From Capsicum annuum (lineage: Eukaryota; Streptophyta; Magnoliopsida; Solanales; Solanaceae), in assembly GCF_002878395.1 (NCBI RefSeq), contig NC_061121.1, forward strand, positions 130,359,946 to 130,423,945: 64,000 nt of DNA, written 5' to 3'. Positions 9,657 through 23,543 of this stretch are shown here, piece after piece. Made by a program: the position numbers and the translations under genes. The notes beneath the pieces were generated by a model that did no database searches, was not told where the DNA came from, and saw only the letters and a list, made by a program, of their open reading frames with translations. Positions within the stretch are counted from its first letter, which is position 1, and the number at the start of each line of letters is the position of its first letter.

Positions 9657-11792
9657 AATAGGTTCAGAAGCATGAACACTAGAGCATCAGTAGCATTCCA
9701 ATCTTAGCAGTCAGAGTTAGCAGTAAGTCCTCATCCTTCGAGGACATGACCATTACTCTATTATCTCATAAATTAATTTATTAGTTGGAGTTAGTTGGGG
9801 ACATGTCCCATCAACTCCTTATTCAGACAGTTCAGTCAGATAGAGGCTTTTCAGAGTATCATGTTCAGACAGTTATTTTAGTTGTTTTAGGTTTTTCATA
9901 CTCCATCCAGATGTTATATTTTTATCAGTTATGTTACAATTTTGAACCTTATGGCCTTTCACCTTTATTTTTGCATTTATTCAGTATATTATCCAGTGTT
10001 CAGGTATAGATATAAGTCATGGGTTAGCTTGTGGTCCTTCGGGATCATGAGCACCATGTAGCATTCCAGGTATCAGATATGGGGCGTTACCAAATGTCAT
10101 AAATTTGCAAGTAAAGACTTATAAAAATAATAGTATGAAAGATAGATAAGATAAAGGTTACCTCCCACAACATAATAGTATCGGTATAAGAGCCACTAGA
10201 GAAAATGAATACAAGTACAATAATAGTCAATATACATTAGTCTCAAATAATGGAAGCCTAAGAAATGTAGAAGAAGAGAAAAAGGCAATAAACTTTAAGC
10301 GGCACGATCAAAACTTCAGTGGCGACTATTAGTACTCGGATCTTCATCAAGAAGGTACCAAAGTGTTGTATGAGTACACAATCAGTGGGTACTAAGTAGG
10401 CATCTTTGGACATCTTAGGTAAATCATAATATAAGAATGATAAAGATGCATGATAAATATGATAAGTCAATGTAAAAGGAAAAACCTTAAACAATGCTCC
10501 AATACTGTAAATAAATAACCAGAAAAGACATGATATAATCAAAAACATAATTAATACTACAAGACTACACCCCCTAAGACAGTAAGGAATAGTAAATAAC
10601 CCAATGCGCCCCCCATAAGTTCGGAGGGCGTAATAAAGAGAGTAAATAATTGATATTCCATAATTTACGAAATATTAAACCATAAAAGTGGATCCATTCG
10701 TGCCATAACATACCATAAATAAGCTCTCAAAGATTAAATTGAAATAAAACTCATATCATCCACATAATTTGCCAGACTTGAACAAGAACTCATATCATCA
10801 ACTACCAGAGTTGAACTAAAACTCAGTAGAAGTATATCAGCAGACTTTGCCCAAAACTAACACTAACTCCCAAGTACCAATCTAGCATAAATATCATGTA
10901 TCTAGTATTTTATAATCTAAAAATCCATTTCTAATATATAATAGGCCAATTAAGACTACAAGGAGCTAACGATTGTTGTCCTCAAGTTGCCAAAATTGCA
11001 CACTTTTAATCCCCAAAATCCATTCTAAGGTAATTTCTGCTCTAGACTAGGATAAGGTATATAATTCTTCTACTAGATATTAAATAAGCCACTTTTAGAT
11101 CTAAGAAAGCTATTCTACCTAAATCATGAGTAACAAATCCAATTACGCCTAATTTATTGTTTCTTAGTGGGCTAAATATTCAAAAAAATTACAAATCATA
11201 CCTCTAAGACCAAATTAACAACCCATATGTAGCACAATATGATAAATATACCTTGAATTATCTCAATCTATGAGAAAGGTACACCTGGCCTACTTGGACA
11301 ATTAGGAAAAACCCATAGAAAGCTGCTCAGTTGTTAATTTTCCCTTTCGAGAAGCTCCTACAAGATGTCACACCATCAAAATCAAAATCTACTCATCAAT
11401 ACAAGAACAATCATACCTATATTGCATTTTCATGATTCGAGTTCCTAATTACCCTAAAATCCCATATGAGGCCCGCTTGTGGAGTCAGATTTTTGAAACT
11501 GACAATGCATCCCGCTATGCCCAAGGAACATTTACTCTCAGGAATGGGTAAATTCCAAGATCAACTAATGCTACAATCAACCCACCAATATTTTAGAGAT
11601 TTTGGTAAATTATAGAGCAATTCACCACAGAATTGATGAAGAATTACCAACAATTCAGAGAAAAAATGAGTAATTCAAGATTATGAACACCCCAAAATCT
11701 CCTATTAATGTTTCTCCTAAATTTTCACACGTTTTAGGGTTTTTCACTATTGAACTTGTGTGAAAAATGTGAAAAAATTAGGCTAAAAGGGG

Positions 11793-11802
11793 AATTTATA
11801 AG
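11793..11802 (-). promoter_or_regulatory. Candidate TATA box of LTR family D
   Basis: The minus strand reads CTTATAAATTCCCC, a good plant TATA element. It is followed at the expected distance by leader-like sequence rich in TTCAC/AACCCTAAAA. The iterated CTAAAGCG block lies directly upstream. Confidence 0.45.
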
Positions 11803-11814
11803 GCTCAAGGTGCA

Positions 11815-12012
11815 GCTAATGCAATGACTAGGCTACTTTAGTGGTCACTGCTATAGCGCCCAGTTGCCACTAAAGCGGTACCCATCCTTATATGGCCGGC
11901 TACTAAAGTGGCTTGTTCTTTGGAAGCCAACTTGTCGCTAAAGTGATATACAATAAGATGGCTAGGGTTACTAAAGCGCCCTTCGCTAAAACGCATAAAG
12001 GGTTGCTTTAGC
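11815..12012. repeat. Iterated word block upstream of the family D LTR promoter
   Basis: Words such as CACTAAAGCGG, CTACTTTAGTGG, GCTAAAGTGA and CGCTTTAG recur in both orientations, so that CTAAAG and CTTTAG pair. The shared vocabulary recurs in the diverged copy at 56085-56245. Confidence 0.55.
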
Positions 12013-12528
12013 AGTTGGACCAACTAGAGACTTAGTATTTTTTTCAAGTCTTTATTGAACCCTCAGGATTTATTTGGAATCCCTCATGTGCAAATGAACT
12101 ATGCTACCCTATTAATTTTGATGTTTTGTACTTAATGATCCAGTCAAAATTTCCATCCGAGGCTGTTTTGAAGAAATGTGGGTCCCACACCCAAATTCTA
12201 TTTTTCTTAATTTTCAACGAATATCCTAGAATGAGTCCAAAAGCCTTGGAACCCGAACCAAAGGTCCATCTAGCCAAAATTCAATGTTTCAAAGCTATTA
12301 GAACTGTCAGATTTGGCATACTAGGTCGTTTGGCTGATATTTTTTCTTTGTAGCCAATTTTAAATAGGGAAGACTTTAGAATAGGGAATTGGCTATAAAA
12401 ACCAAATGAATTGTTTGGTAACTAAACTGTCAGCTTCAGCAAGTGATAAATGACTTAGTCGGCTATAGAAAAGCTCAAAACAACAAAAACTAGCAGAAAT
12501 ACAGAAAATGACTAGGAGGGTTATTACA

Positions 12529-13928
12529 TTTCAATGTTGAGTTGAGAATTTAGTCTTACTCTGATATTATTCACATCTTAATAACATTATTATTAAGTTA
12601 TAACTCATTTCGTCTAAGTGATTGACCAAATTACTTTGTCTGATCCTTTCTACTAAGATGCAAAATTATAACATTGTGCAGTAAAATAAGAACACATTGT
12701 TTTTACGCAAAAAAAATTAACTCACTAAGAGGAAAAACCAAAACCTATACCTCTAAAGAAGTTGTTACCAAGGAACTAACTCTAGTCCTTCAAACAATAA
12801 CCTATCCAGATTGTTCTGTACCTTTTTAAGTTATATGTAATTTGAAGCTATGTTTCCATACTATTTATACATACATAATTGCTTCAGTGATAGTTGAAAT
12901 AGTTAAAATTTAATTGCAATCTTTATATAAAAATAGACAAAGAAATATTTTCTTACTCTTCTATTTTTTAATGATATCCATAAGAAGTAATAGATGTTGA
13001 AAGGTAAATAAGAGTTCTAAGTTTAAGCATAATGATAATAAACTGTGGTTTTCTATCTCTCGGTATGGTTAACTATGTGTTTTTGAGTTGATAGACTTGT
13101 AAATATTCACATTAGCTCATCTGAAGTTCTTATCTTTATGAAAAGAGAGAGAAAAAGAGACATCAATATCTAAACTCAACAAGGAGAAGGAAGAACACAG
13201 GTGCGACATTAATCTAGGTGTTACCTGAGGCTACATGACTCAGGCATACTCTCTAACTGTGTACGTGCCTATTTTGCATTCTCAGTATTATGTCTTAAAG
13301 ATGACTTAAGCCTCCATGCTCGTTAGCACAAATTTTTTTATCTCACATATCTATCATTTCACCAATAAGGGATATTGAAGATGAATCATATTCCTAGACC
13401 TTAAGACTAAAATATCTAAGAATGAAATAAATTTTTCAATCTAGTTCTTTATATCAAGGCACATGGTAAGAAAGTCAAAAACCCCTCTCAAATATACTCT
13501 TGCTTTGGTTCTAATGTTGTCTCTTAGTGTTAGCGTATAACCTTCTTTGTAGAAGACCTAAACATATATACTTTGACATGATTAAAAGTTAGTTGCTCAC
13601 AAAAACTTTACGAGATAATATTTGACTTGTAATAGTGTTTGAGATTGAGGCAACTTATTCGGTTAAACATGTATGTAACTTTGTGATCTTTTGGTGTCAA
13701 ATTCTGTTGGTATTAACTCATATTGGTTTGTCTTTAGACTAATTCTCATTTAATGCTTCATCAGAATCCTTCTACCTTTAGTTTTTGAGTCCTGATTAGA
13801 CTCTCAATTGAACAATGTCACTAACTTACCTGGGTCATTTATATGCTTCATGCTTGATTTAAGTGAAACACATGTTCCATTTGTAAGTTGTGTGTGACTT
13901 ATTCTATTTAGTAAATACCAACTAAAGT
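12529..13928. other. AT-rich sequence with no recognisable feature
   Basis: No coding similarity, LTR terminus, primer-binding site or clear repeat is seen. Open reading frames are absent or random. It is probably old, decayed repeat or spacer. Confidence 0.5.
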
Positions 13929-16900
13929 GTAATGTCATGCTGTGATTCTACACTAAGGAGGGAATGGCTTTCACTCGATGCCATTACTAGATCAATCATA
14001 CACTTGGCTTGACATGCTACTATAACTGACTTTGAAAGATAAGAGAAAGTTGTGGAAAAACATATAATATGATTTATACTTTAAATTATGAAAATTATCT
14101 TATAATCATGACATTTTAGTCAAACTGAATTATGAAATATAAAACTGAATTGACAAATCAATTGACTATTTAAGAAGCATCTACTTCAACAATCGTACAC
14201 TATTTATCGTAACAAGGCTCCCAATCTACCTTATTGTATACAAATAAAACTACTGAACTAAACTGCAAACTTAGACCTCTGGAATAAGAAGGGCTCACCC
14301 AAATCTGAAGTTATAAAACCTACACAAGTGTTTCATCACAAACATGAGTCGGTGAATCTATATCATGAAATAATACAGCACCAATGGCAATAGTACATGA
14401 AAAGTATGGTATGTAATTAAGCTGAAGTGAATGCATACTATTAACGATAAGCTAAGAAATTGAAACATATGTCCCAAATTATGAAATGAATGATTAACAA
14501 GATAATGAGAATCCCGAATATCTAAACCATGACTACCACTATGATTAAACGATACAAACTATTATATTCATACTATGGCCACAACACTAGATATAGGTTT
14601 TTGGACACCCAGAATTCAATTACAAAGCAATTTTTAATGCATGAACAACAAATTATGCTAAGTAATAAGTGTGAGAAATAACCCTAAAGAGATGAGATCA
14701 ACTTCTGAGCTCATGTATAATTGATGTAGAATATAATGAGATAATAACGACCTAAGATGGTACTTATATTATTTAAAAACACTTATGAGAGCCCTTCAAG
14801 CCAGATTGGGAAAAAGAGGGAGAATTTATCCTTTTGATGATAAACTTGATGCACAAGCTCCTTTAGCTCACCCTAGAGATCATATTATAAGCCTCTCTAC
14901 TTTGGGATTTTCCCTAGATGCTTCTGAGGGGTGCATGTTCTACGATCCACATGCTCATAGTTAACTTGAGTTACATTTCTTAGAACCATAATATTAAATT
15001 AAATTGAATAAATCAAAAAATTTAGTTAATTATTTAAAATCTTCAGATAACACCAGTACTCAGATAGATGCTCGTCATCTTACCTATATAAGACTCTTAT
15101 TTCTAAAAATTATAAGATAACTAATTTGAAAAGAGTTAACAAAAGCTTCAAATTACTTTAAGTGAAGAACCAAAAGTTAAATAGTAGAATTTATCCTTTG
15201 TATACAGTCAAGAGCCAGTTCACAGATCATGCGGGCACCTACCCAAATCTACCCCAGAGAGAAGAATCCTTTCCCCACAACAATTCATTTAAGCTCAGAA
15301 GTTAAACATTAATAGTTTTTTTAAAAAACAAACCCTTAATCAATGAAAAAATCTCTTATATTACATTTCTTAACTAATTACATTACGAAAATAAATAAGA
15401 GTTTCCCAAAACCTAATCTAAATCATATAAGTGCACTAAGTATTGTGACCAATAACTCGAGAAACAACATCTATGTATGAGTGAGATGATAAGAGCTGCT
15501 ACAGAATAACCAACATCTTACCTATAGAAACTCCATTGACCTACACTATGTCTATATCCCCAATTAGAGACATAAGAAATGTAGTATCAGTGCAACCATA
15601 CGTACTAATAGGTATCATTGAATAACCAGGGTTAGAAACAATTACCAACAATATAAAATATGGAGGAAATATGACACCAATTAAGATTCAAGATGTCTAA
15701 ACCCTTCTAATGCCTTTTTTAAGTTCCCTAATTCTTGACATACCTCCTTAACTAAGAGCCTTATGATTCTATGCCCATCATGATTATAACTCAATACTCC
15801 GTCTCTAACTTATACTAATAATACCAGTAGTCTCACTTCTTGTGCACTATAAGGACTAGAACAAATTACCCAATACCCCATATATACAAACATTTATATA
15901 CTATGTATACTGAAGTTAAGATAAATACTTAAATCAAGGCATACAATATACTGACCCATGAGCTTTGTTCCACTACTCTTTCCCGATAATCCAAACTCTC
16001 GAAATGAAATAAGTACAATCGTAACCCATCATCTCACCATATGTATAGTTATACAAATATATCAAATATACTTAAGCATATTCTTCCAATAATGGAGACC
16101 ACAATGAACATGTTCAAATGAAATGAAGATTGCATGCATGCAAGATGTATAAATAAAAAAGAGTCAATAGGGACTCTTAACTATGAATTGCAATGGATAA
16201 CTCAGTGCATGTACCAGAACCAACATGACACTGAATCCAATAACAATATCAGCATGATACCCAATCCTTATAATAGTGTCACCATGGCACCTGATCTATA
16301 TATAATCTAAAAACCATATGTTCAATGCATCATACAATTAATAATAAGAAGTAACGTTGAAATCTCATATCAACCATCAATGCGCATATAAGTATACAGT
16401 CAAGCAAGTTCTTACTACTAATAACAACTTATGTAGTGCTAAAAATCTAGTCAAGCATTCACTTTTAAATGTATATATACATATAAGCACAAAGTATATT
16501 GATTCCACATTACAACCTAGATTCCTTGTACTCTCCTAACTTATGACTATTCCCACTGGCTATCACCTGTGCTTATACTAACCAAAAACCTATTCTTGAA
16601 TACTATGTCAACCTCTCACTTTCCTTACCCTCTACAATGTCTATCCTTATTCAACTATGAGCTACTAACCACAACCACACTATGCACATATATAAAAAGA
16701 CTCTTTAGACTTCTCTCGACTCTCCAAGACATTTAGAAACCTAATGACCACTACCTCTACTCTCAATCCAAACTCTATTGGAGTTCTTTAAACCAATTGA
16801 ATGCACACTCTGGTCTTAACTCACATTCATTACCTTTGTCATCGCTCTAACCCTTCTTCTGAAATATAACAAACTCCTATTCTTCTATATACTTCTTGTT

Positions 16901-18294
16901 TATGTAAAACTTATACTTTTATACAATTAAAGGAGAAATAGAATTCAAACTTATCATTCAATATCACAAATTTATTTTCCTAGTTCTGGTTGTTATTTAA
17001 TCTATCCAAACATTATGCCCCAAGTCCTAAGGCATTAAACCTCTTGACATAACTATCGTTAATTTGTACATCTCGCCCAAGTCTACTATGATTAAACTAT
17101 AACCTACCTTACAATGGAATTCTACTACTAAGGAGAAGAAGGAGTTATGCCATATACACCTTGTCTTTTACTTATGCCGAAAGCTCCTTTTGGAAACTCT
17201 TTTGAATCACCCTCATAGAGCTTAGCCTTTATATCTTCTTTGTTCTAGGTATAGTGTTCACTTTGGTGTTTTTGGAGATGGGAGTTTACATATGAGGCAT
17301 GAGCTATATATGGTTTTAAATTAATGTTAGGTATTTTACTATTTGACACCATTGTTGTGATGGAAGTGTTGCTGCAGCGACATACAGTAAGGGTCAGCAG
17401 GTCTGGGCAAATTTTTCTAATTTCAGCCAAAATTTGTTTTGCCCATTGCCATTACCCATAAAATAATTCATATGATATCCAGAACAACGATTTCTTAGTT
17501 AAAATATTTTACCTTGATGGTTTGCAATGTAACAACAATTTGGATCACTACATTAGATACCACTTTACCCACCGTTTGTCCCAGAATAGTTATGGAGACT
17601 GGAAAAAGGTTTCTAGCATGATTCTCAAAATCCAACGTACATTATGGCTCCTAAAAGAGAAGAGTGATCCTTTAATCCCATTAACTAAAGATAATATTCT
17701 ACTAAATCATGGCTAACTAAAGTTACAATGACTATTACTCAACTAGTCTACACGTTATGAGATCCAACGCACAATTATGATAATCCATGGAATAAAATTT
17801 CAATAATATATTACATAACGAGTTATTAAATTACCTTGGACATTTAAAATTTTTACAACACACAAAACATTATGACAAAAATTAATCTCTACAGAGCACG
17901 TTTCTATAGCGATAGGACTCTGGAAACAACAAGGTTCGATAATTTCAGTATGAGGGAAATGGATTCATTTCCCCTACTATCCAACTCTAAAAAACTCTTT
18001 CAATTCCCTCGAGCAAACCTCTTACAGCGACACTACAAAAGCAATTACTCATACATATCACTTCATTTACTCATTTAACATCATATAATCATAAGAATTA
18101 GGATTGGTGTACTTTGAATTTTAATGCTTTATTACACAATTTGAAAAGCAGGATAGATTATCTTCTCTTACATCTCCAATAATCAAATAGTATTAATGAT
18201 TTTCATGGTGGTTTTATGGCTTGAAAAGAGTGGGAGGTGAAAAATTATCCTTTCTAATAATTTAGAACAATTTCGCTTACATTGGGGTGTTAAT
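13929..18294 (-). mobile_element. Candidate decayed LTR sequence related to family E
   Basis: Phrases near 14,280 (GGAATAAGAAGGGCTCACCC) resemble GAAATATAAAAGGCTCACC near 2,255 of the family E LTR. At 18,294 the minus strand reads TGATTAACACCCCAATG, which looks like a decayed LTR start, with a purine run AAAATGGGGG just outside it. The boundaries, particularly the left one, are guesses, and 4.4 kb is long enough that other insertions are likely. A segment at 16,200-16,310 has repeats of the type ATGACAC/ATGATAC/ATGGCAC. The stretch at 16,540-16,950 is only pyrimidine-rich, and nothing else is recognised. Confidence 0.3.
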
Positions 18295-18689
18295 CACCCC
18301 CATTTTAGTGTAAATAAATTCACATATACTCTACCTTGCTTGATATACACTTAAAAATAAAAAAAATTTAAAGAATAGTTTGAAATTCCACCATGGGAGA
18401 TATCGAGTCTAGTTGTGGACTAACATAACATTTTGGTGGATTTACCTCTACAATAAGGTTATTCCCTAGTAACAACACTGCTATAGTGATAAAAGCAACG
18501 TTGCGGCTAGAAAAAGCAATAGCCACCGCAATTGTTTTTTTAATTTTCCTGATTTGGTTTTCCTTTACTTCCAAGGATCCCAAATTGATTTCTAACACTA
18601 TAATTGGAATATTTCCTGGGATAATACTTTACCAAACCAAATCGTATTCTAAAGGTCCACTATTACTGTCTTTTATAAGCATTAATGAA
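18295..18689. other. Unassigned spacer
   Basis: GGGGTG-TTAAT-CACCCC at 18284-18300 forms a hairpin across the putative LTR/internal junction. The sequence near 18,478-18,520 (CTATAGTGATAAAAGCAACG) is loosely echoed near 30,370-30,400 (CTACAGTGACAAAAGTAC), possibly a small non-coding element. No gene is seen. Confidence 0.35.
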
Positions 18690-19423
18690 AAGGGAGACAC
18701 ACTAGGGGATTCTCTTATGAGAAAGGGTTTGTGAGGAAGGACATAGCGGAAAAGGCGCCAGACTTCTACAACCATTTAAGTACCTTTGGTTTGGAAATAC
18801 TGACAGAGTCCATCCCCGTATGCAATTTGACCATAGTTCGGTAGTCAATGTCATACTACCAACTATACATTTATTTATGCCCCTTCCTGCTATCTGCATT
18901 ATGGGGAAGAATATTCCTCTGTATGCTTACACTATTGAGGACACCTTTGGGGTTTAAAAATCTCCAATTCCTCCTTTGATACTAAAATCATTGAGTCAAA
19001 CCTGAAGTGGGTGGAAAGGAACCTATTATCACTGGGTAAAGGGAAGTAAACCAGATTTATGGGGACCAAAAGAACTTTGTTCTTGGTGGAGGCAAGGAAA
19101 TAGTTGCACTTGTCATCCCAGAGGACCCGTCTTTTTTAAAATATTATTGATGTGATCATTTATAAGGATATGGTGTTTTTCTGCACTCGTTTAAGGATAA
19201 TTATGAATGTGGGAATGCATATTATTCTCGGGTGGCAACATTCAAAGTATCTTTTATTACACTCCTTGATCACTGTGTTGTGCAAGAGGGCAGGGTTGCT
19301 AAAGGAAGACCATGACATATTAGTGTAGTCTGATGCGGCCTTCAACCTACTAAACGTGAAGGGTTTACAAAGAGAGCAAGATAAAGAGTAATGTAATAGA
19401 GGATGGTGAGAGTAGTAGGGACA
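18690..19423 (+). pseudogene. Decayed plant-transposon-type ORF, interrupted by the Tekay element
   Basis: The plus strand reads EKGFVRKDIAEKAPDFYNHL, then STFGLEILTESIPVCNLTIV. Further on, in another frame, come LHSLITVLCKRAGLLKEDHD and AAFNLLNVKGLQREQDK. The order and phrases (mid-domain 'LPFPSLITALC-RA' type motif and a final VKGLQR) resemble the so-called putative plant transposon protein domain common in nightshade retroelements. Its function is unknown. Stops and frame changes interrupt it, and it ends exactly where the minus-strand element begins. Sequence at 29,696 onward should be its continuation. The family call is from memory and moderate. Confidence 0.45.
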
Positions 19424-21989
19424 TGTAATGCCTCAAATTTGGTACCCGAAATGGTATACGGTGCTCATGACCCCGAAGGACCACAAAATAACCCATGACT
19501 GATATCTGTACGAACACTGCAAAATATACTGTGTAAAAGCAGAAATAAAGGCTATAAAGCCGTAAGGTTAAAAAATGAGACACAATATCTAATAAAATAA
19601 CATCTGTGTGGGGTATGAAATACCCAAAACAAATAAATAAACTGATTGAACATGATAGTCTAAAAAGCCTCTAACTGTCTGAATAAGGAGTTTATGGGAC
19701 ATGTTCCCAACTAACTCCAACCACTGAAATAAACTAAGTACTGAAATGATAAGATAATGCTCATGTCCTCAAAGGATGAGGACTCACTGCTGACTCTGAC
19801 TGCTGAGTACTAGAATGTTACTGATGCTTTGGAGCTCATACTTCAAAACCTATGGTATAAAACATCATAGCACAAATGCGTTCACATGCATGAACTATAC
19901 TAACTGATTGAACAACATGAACGTGAAAATATATGCATGAATACATAATAACTATAACTGAGTTCGTGATAACATGATTACTTAATCTGAGAACTGATAA
20001 CATGAGATATGAATAACCGTATAACTGAAATAACTAATACTGAGCGACTGTATCTGACAGTCTAGTTTCTGATGGAACTAGTTGAGTTTCATTCTGTTCT
20101 AAGGTGACTGCATCTAACAGTCCTAAATTCTGTAAAACTATCTGAGTTCTATTACTGAGACTGAATGACTGTATCTGACAGTCCTGATCTGTGACTGAAA
20201 TTGTGGGAAGTAGTCATCTAATCGACATGTCCCAAATAATGCAATATAGCTGTGTTGGGATCCAATCTGTAACCCCAATTAGAAGGGTGTCAATACCGCG
20301 CCACTGGTAAGGACAAACTATGGGTGATCCTCATCTGATAGTGACCCCAAAAGAGAACAGTGGGACCCACATCTGACAGTGTTGATGTCTCAACTATGCT
20401 GGCTACATAGTTCTAGAATGTAAGGATGACTTCTAAGAATCACACCCTCATCTGATAGTGTGTGTTCCCATCCTTGGGTTCACTCGGTGCTAATTCCTAC
20501 TCCCATCTGAATAGACACTGAACATGGATTACTAAACTGAACTAGACTGAATTAACTGAGTTTACATTGGCTGATGGAATAGTACTGAGATTACTGTATT
20601 ACTGAGCTTTGCTGAATCACATGACTGACTAAGTTCTTTAGATAATGGTTTGACTGAGGATATCGTGAAAACATGACACTAACTCTAGGCACACAGCTAT
20701 ATTTTTCGGGTACAAGTACCCCCAGGACTCGTTGGGAAGAAACTGACAAAGCATGACTTTCTTAAATACATGACCAACATCACAATCCATAATACAATCA
20801 GTTGGAGATTTCATGAAGTACAAGTTCTACAACACCACAATGGCTACATATATATCCATACTTCATTGACTAAGACATTTCATCAAACACTTGACATGCA
20901 TAAACTTGTACATGAATGGAGATTTCATATTATTATACTAGTATGGCATTTTTCCTTCACATAGGCATTTAGTTAAACACATGGTGAGCATGCTTTGGTT
21001 ATGCCATCATCAACACATCTAATAATCATGGATACATCAATCAAATTGTAAATTGAAGGGAGTTTATCATGATTATTATGCAAATCTTCATATACTAGGG
21101 TCAATCATTGGAATATGTAATTTAAAACATGAATCAAAACACAACGACATCATGAACATGAATTTCAATTCTATTTAAATCATGAACGTTCATAAATACA
21201 AAATCTTGTATTTTGAAAAAAGATTCTTGCATTTCATGGTTGAAAGGGACACATGAATCAACACATGACATACCTTGATACTTGATTTGGGAAGATTGAT
21301 GGAAGAATCCTTGAGATTTGGATCTTGAATTGGAAACCCCTCTTCTTGTTCTTGAGAGAACTTGAGAGGAAAGAATGTATTTTGGTGAAATGGAGGTTGA
21401 ATTCAGTGTTTATGGAGCTTTGGGGTAAAGGGAAAATACAAAAATACCCCTCCAAAATCGTTTGGAAAATGCTGAATTTACGGCTGACGATATTGGGCAT
21501 ATGTGGTCACATATGTGATAAGCCGTCAGCTCATGTCATCACTTGATGCTGGAATTTATGACTTTCTACTTAAGGCTGATGACATTAGCTGATAAGTCAT
21601 ATGATATGTGATAAGTCGTCAGCTCATGTCGTCACTTAGTTGCCAGGCTAACATGCTAGAGTAAAATGGGTATAACTTTTTGCTCCGATATCAGATTTGG
21701 GCGAAATTGATATTATTGGAAATCTAATTCATTTATCTATCTGTTGGTGGGTCATGAGCTCAAAAATTCATAGTATAACGAGAAATATTCTCATTTGAAG
21801 TTGACTATACCAATATCCTTCCCAAGAATTCAATCGATAAGGAATATATGATTCTTCTAATAGCTAGGATGTATTTGAGACCTTAATTAACATCAAAATC
21901 GATCATGAAACTACCAAAGAACCATGATGTACTATGCATAAGCTTGAAATATGGTGCTAATATCGATTTGCATTTTTCAGGGTATTACA
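19424..21989 (-). mobile_element. 3' LTR of the Tekay-type element
   Basis: It runs from the reverse complement of TGTAATACCCTG (21989) to that of the GGGCATTACA-type end (19424). The iterated block is at 21480-21637, with words GCTGACGA, CCGTCAGC and GTCGTCAC. A TATA-like CATAAACAC follows on the minus strand near 21,410. Perfect GACTGT/ACAGTC hairpins are at 20046-20062 and 20167-20183, and the CACAC/GTGTG box is at 20441-20464. Confidence 0.88.
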
Positions 21990-22005
21990 ATATCTCCCCC
22001 TTAGG
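21990..22005 (-). other. Polypurine tract
   Basis: The minus strand reads CCTAAGGGGGAGATAT immediately before the LTR start, a textbook polypurine tract position and composition. Confidence 0.85.
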
Positions 22006-22250
22006 AACATTCGTCCTCAAATGAGACTGATTAGACTGAGAGAAATGATAATTGAAAGTACATACTGGACATGCATAAATGAAGCATGATTTCATAACTA
22101 GCATGACTAATAAGCTGGTTTTATCATATTGAACATGTATATCTGATGCATGAATACATGACTGAGCTGACACATGAATGCATGACTGAATATGTAATGG
22201 TACTTGGTACCAAGTTTGTAATGAAAATCTAAACATGAAACTGAATAAGC

Positions 22251-22620
22251 TTAAGAAAAATTATTACCTTGAGCTGAGTCTAATTTTGCGAAGAAGAGGT
22301 GAGGGTACTTGGTTCGCATGTCTGCTTCTGCTTCCCAAGTAGCTCCCTTAACGGATTGATTCCGCCAAAGAACTTTAACTAAAGGGACTTCTTTATTTCT
22401 TAGTCTACGAATCTGGTAGTCAAGGATTTCAACTGGTATTTCTTCATAAGAGAGACTGTTCTGAACATCTATGCTCTGAATAGGGACTACATCTGTTGGG
22501 TCACTGATGCACTTCTTAAACAAAGAGACATGAAAGACTGGATGAACTGAGGCTAGATCTGAAGGCAATGTGAGCTCATAAGCTATTTACCAAAGCGACT
22601 TAGAATTTTGAAGGGACCGA
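22251..22620 (-). pseudogene. Integrase C-terminal region with chromodomain
   Basis: The readable part contains HPVFHVSLFKKCISDPTDVV, the end of the integrase C-terminal GPY/F-type module. It is followed at about residues 42-92 by a chromodomain, with VEILDYQIRRLRNKEVPLVK then VLWRNQ and ATWEAEADM. In chromoviruses this domain steers integration toward heterochromatin. The aromatic cage is only partly retained, as is usual for plant group II chromodomains. Upstream, the frame is lost between this part and the integrase core. It is the last coding segment before the polypurine tract. Confidence 0.85.
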
Positions 22621-22786
22621 CATATCTGGGACTAAGCTTTCCCTTCTTGCTAAATCTCTTTACTACCTTCATGGGAGAGATATTTAGATAGATAAAGTCA
22701 CCAATTTCAAACTCGAGATCCTTTCTGCATTCATCTGCATAAAACTTCTGTCGGCTCTGAGCAGCCCGAAGTCTTTCTCTGATAAA

Positions 22787-23543
22787 CTAAACTTTTTCTA
22801 AGGCATCGAATACCAAGTCAGGCCCTATGACTGAGGCCTCACTAACTTCGAACCAACCGACTGGAGATTTGCATCTCCAACCGTAGAGAGCTTCAAATGG
22901 AGCCATCTGAATACTGGAATGATAGTTATTATTGTATGAAAACTCAATCAAAGGTAAGTGGTCATCCCAACTTTCCTTGAAATCAATTGCACACGCCCTT
23001 AGCATATTCTCCAAGGTCTAAATGGTCCTTTCTACTTGACCATCTGTCTGGGGATGAAAGGTTGTACTGAGATGAATTTGGGTACCAAGACCCTTTTGGA
23101 ACATCTGGGTACCTCTGTCTGAAATAATGGATAATAAAATACCCTGTAACCTGACCAACTCCCTGATATAGAGTTTGGTGTAGTCCTTGACTGAATAAGA
23201 GGTATGAACTGAAAGGAAATGAGTTGATTTGGTCATCCTGTCTATAATGACCCAAACTGAATCATGTTGACGGCGAGTACGTGGCAAACCCATCACAAAG
23301 TCCATATTCACTTCTTCCCATTTCTAGGTGGGAATAATGAACTCTTGCATGGGACCACTAGGCTTCTGATGCTCTATCTTAACCTGCTGACATGTAGAGC
23401 ACTTAACCACAACTTTGTAACATCTCTTTTTATCCTACTCCACCAATAGATCTCCCGCAAATCATGGTACATCTTTGTGGCCCCTGGATGAATAGAGTAG
23501 TGCGCATCATGCTCCTCTGCAAGAATTCACTGTCTCAAGTCAT
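22787..23543 (-). pseudogene. Integrase
   Basis: The zinc-binding HHCC part lies at about 23,500-23,330 (EEHDAHYSIHPGATKMYHDL and REIYWWSRIKRDV) with a frameshift before its cysteines. The core follows with the first catalytic Asp in NMDFVMGLP, the second in IISDRGTQ and the Glu in GQVERTI. Only 28 residues separate the second Asp from the Glu instead of the usual 35, so a short in-frame deletion has removed part of the active site. The core continues in a second frame (ENMLRACAIDFKESWDDHLP, ending in LYGWRCKSPVGWFEV). It would insert the cDNA into the genome, but this copy cannot work. Confidence 0.9.

Larger units (their letters stand above)
7523..10091 (+). mobile_element. Solo LTR of the Tekay-type family (family A), 2569 bp
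   Basis: It starts TGTAATACCCCGTACTTC and ends GGGGCGTTACC, where CC replaces the usual final CA. The flanking pentamers AAAAG and AAATG match at four of five positions, supporting a solo LTR formed after insertion and recombination. The terminal dodecamers are inverted repeats of each other (TGTAAT..CCCC / GGGGCGTTAC). It is collinear with the LTR at 52384-55189 and with the reverse complements at 19424-21989 and 27095-29695. No primer-binding site or coding sequence follows. Confidence 0.8.
7380..12528 (-). mobile_element. Ty3-type LTR, family D, minus strand, split by a nested solo LTR
   Basis: The LTR begins on the minus strand with TGTAATAACCCTCCTAG at 12528. Its 3' end is near 7380-7420, where GACCCGA...GTCATGACGG resembles the terminus of the family E LTR. 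Without the nested insertion (7523-10091) it is about 2.6 kb. It contains a TATA-like TTATAAATT and an iterated block of CTAAAGCG/GCTAAAGT words. A second diverged copy of its first 660 bp is at 56070-56729. The exact 3' boundary is uncertain. Confidence 0.55.

Noticed and set aside
18284..18300. Rho-independent-type terminator hairpin GGGGTG/CACCCC
   Set aside because: The context is plant repeat DNA, with no following T-run. It more likely marks a decayed LTR/PPT junction.
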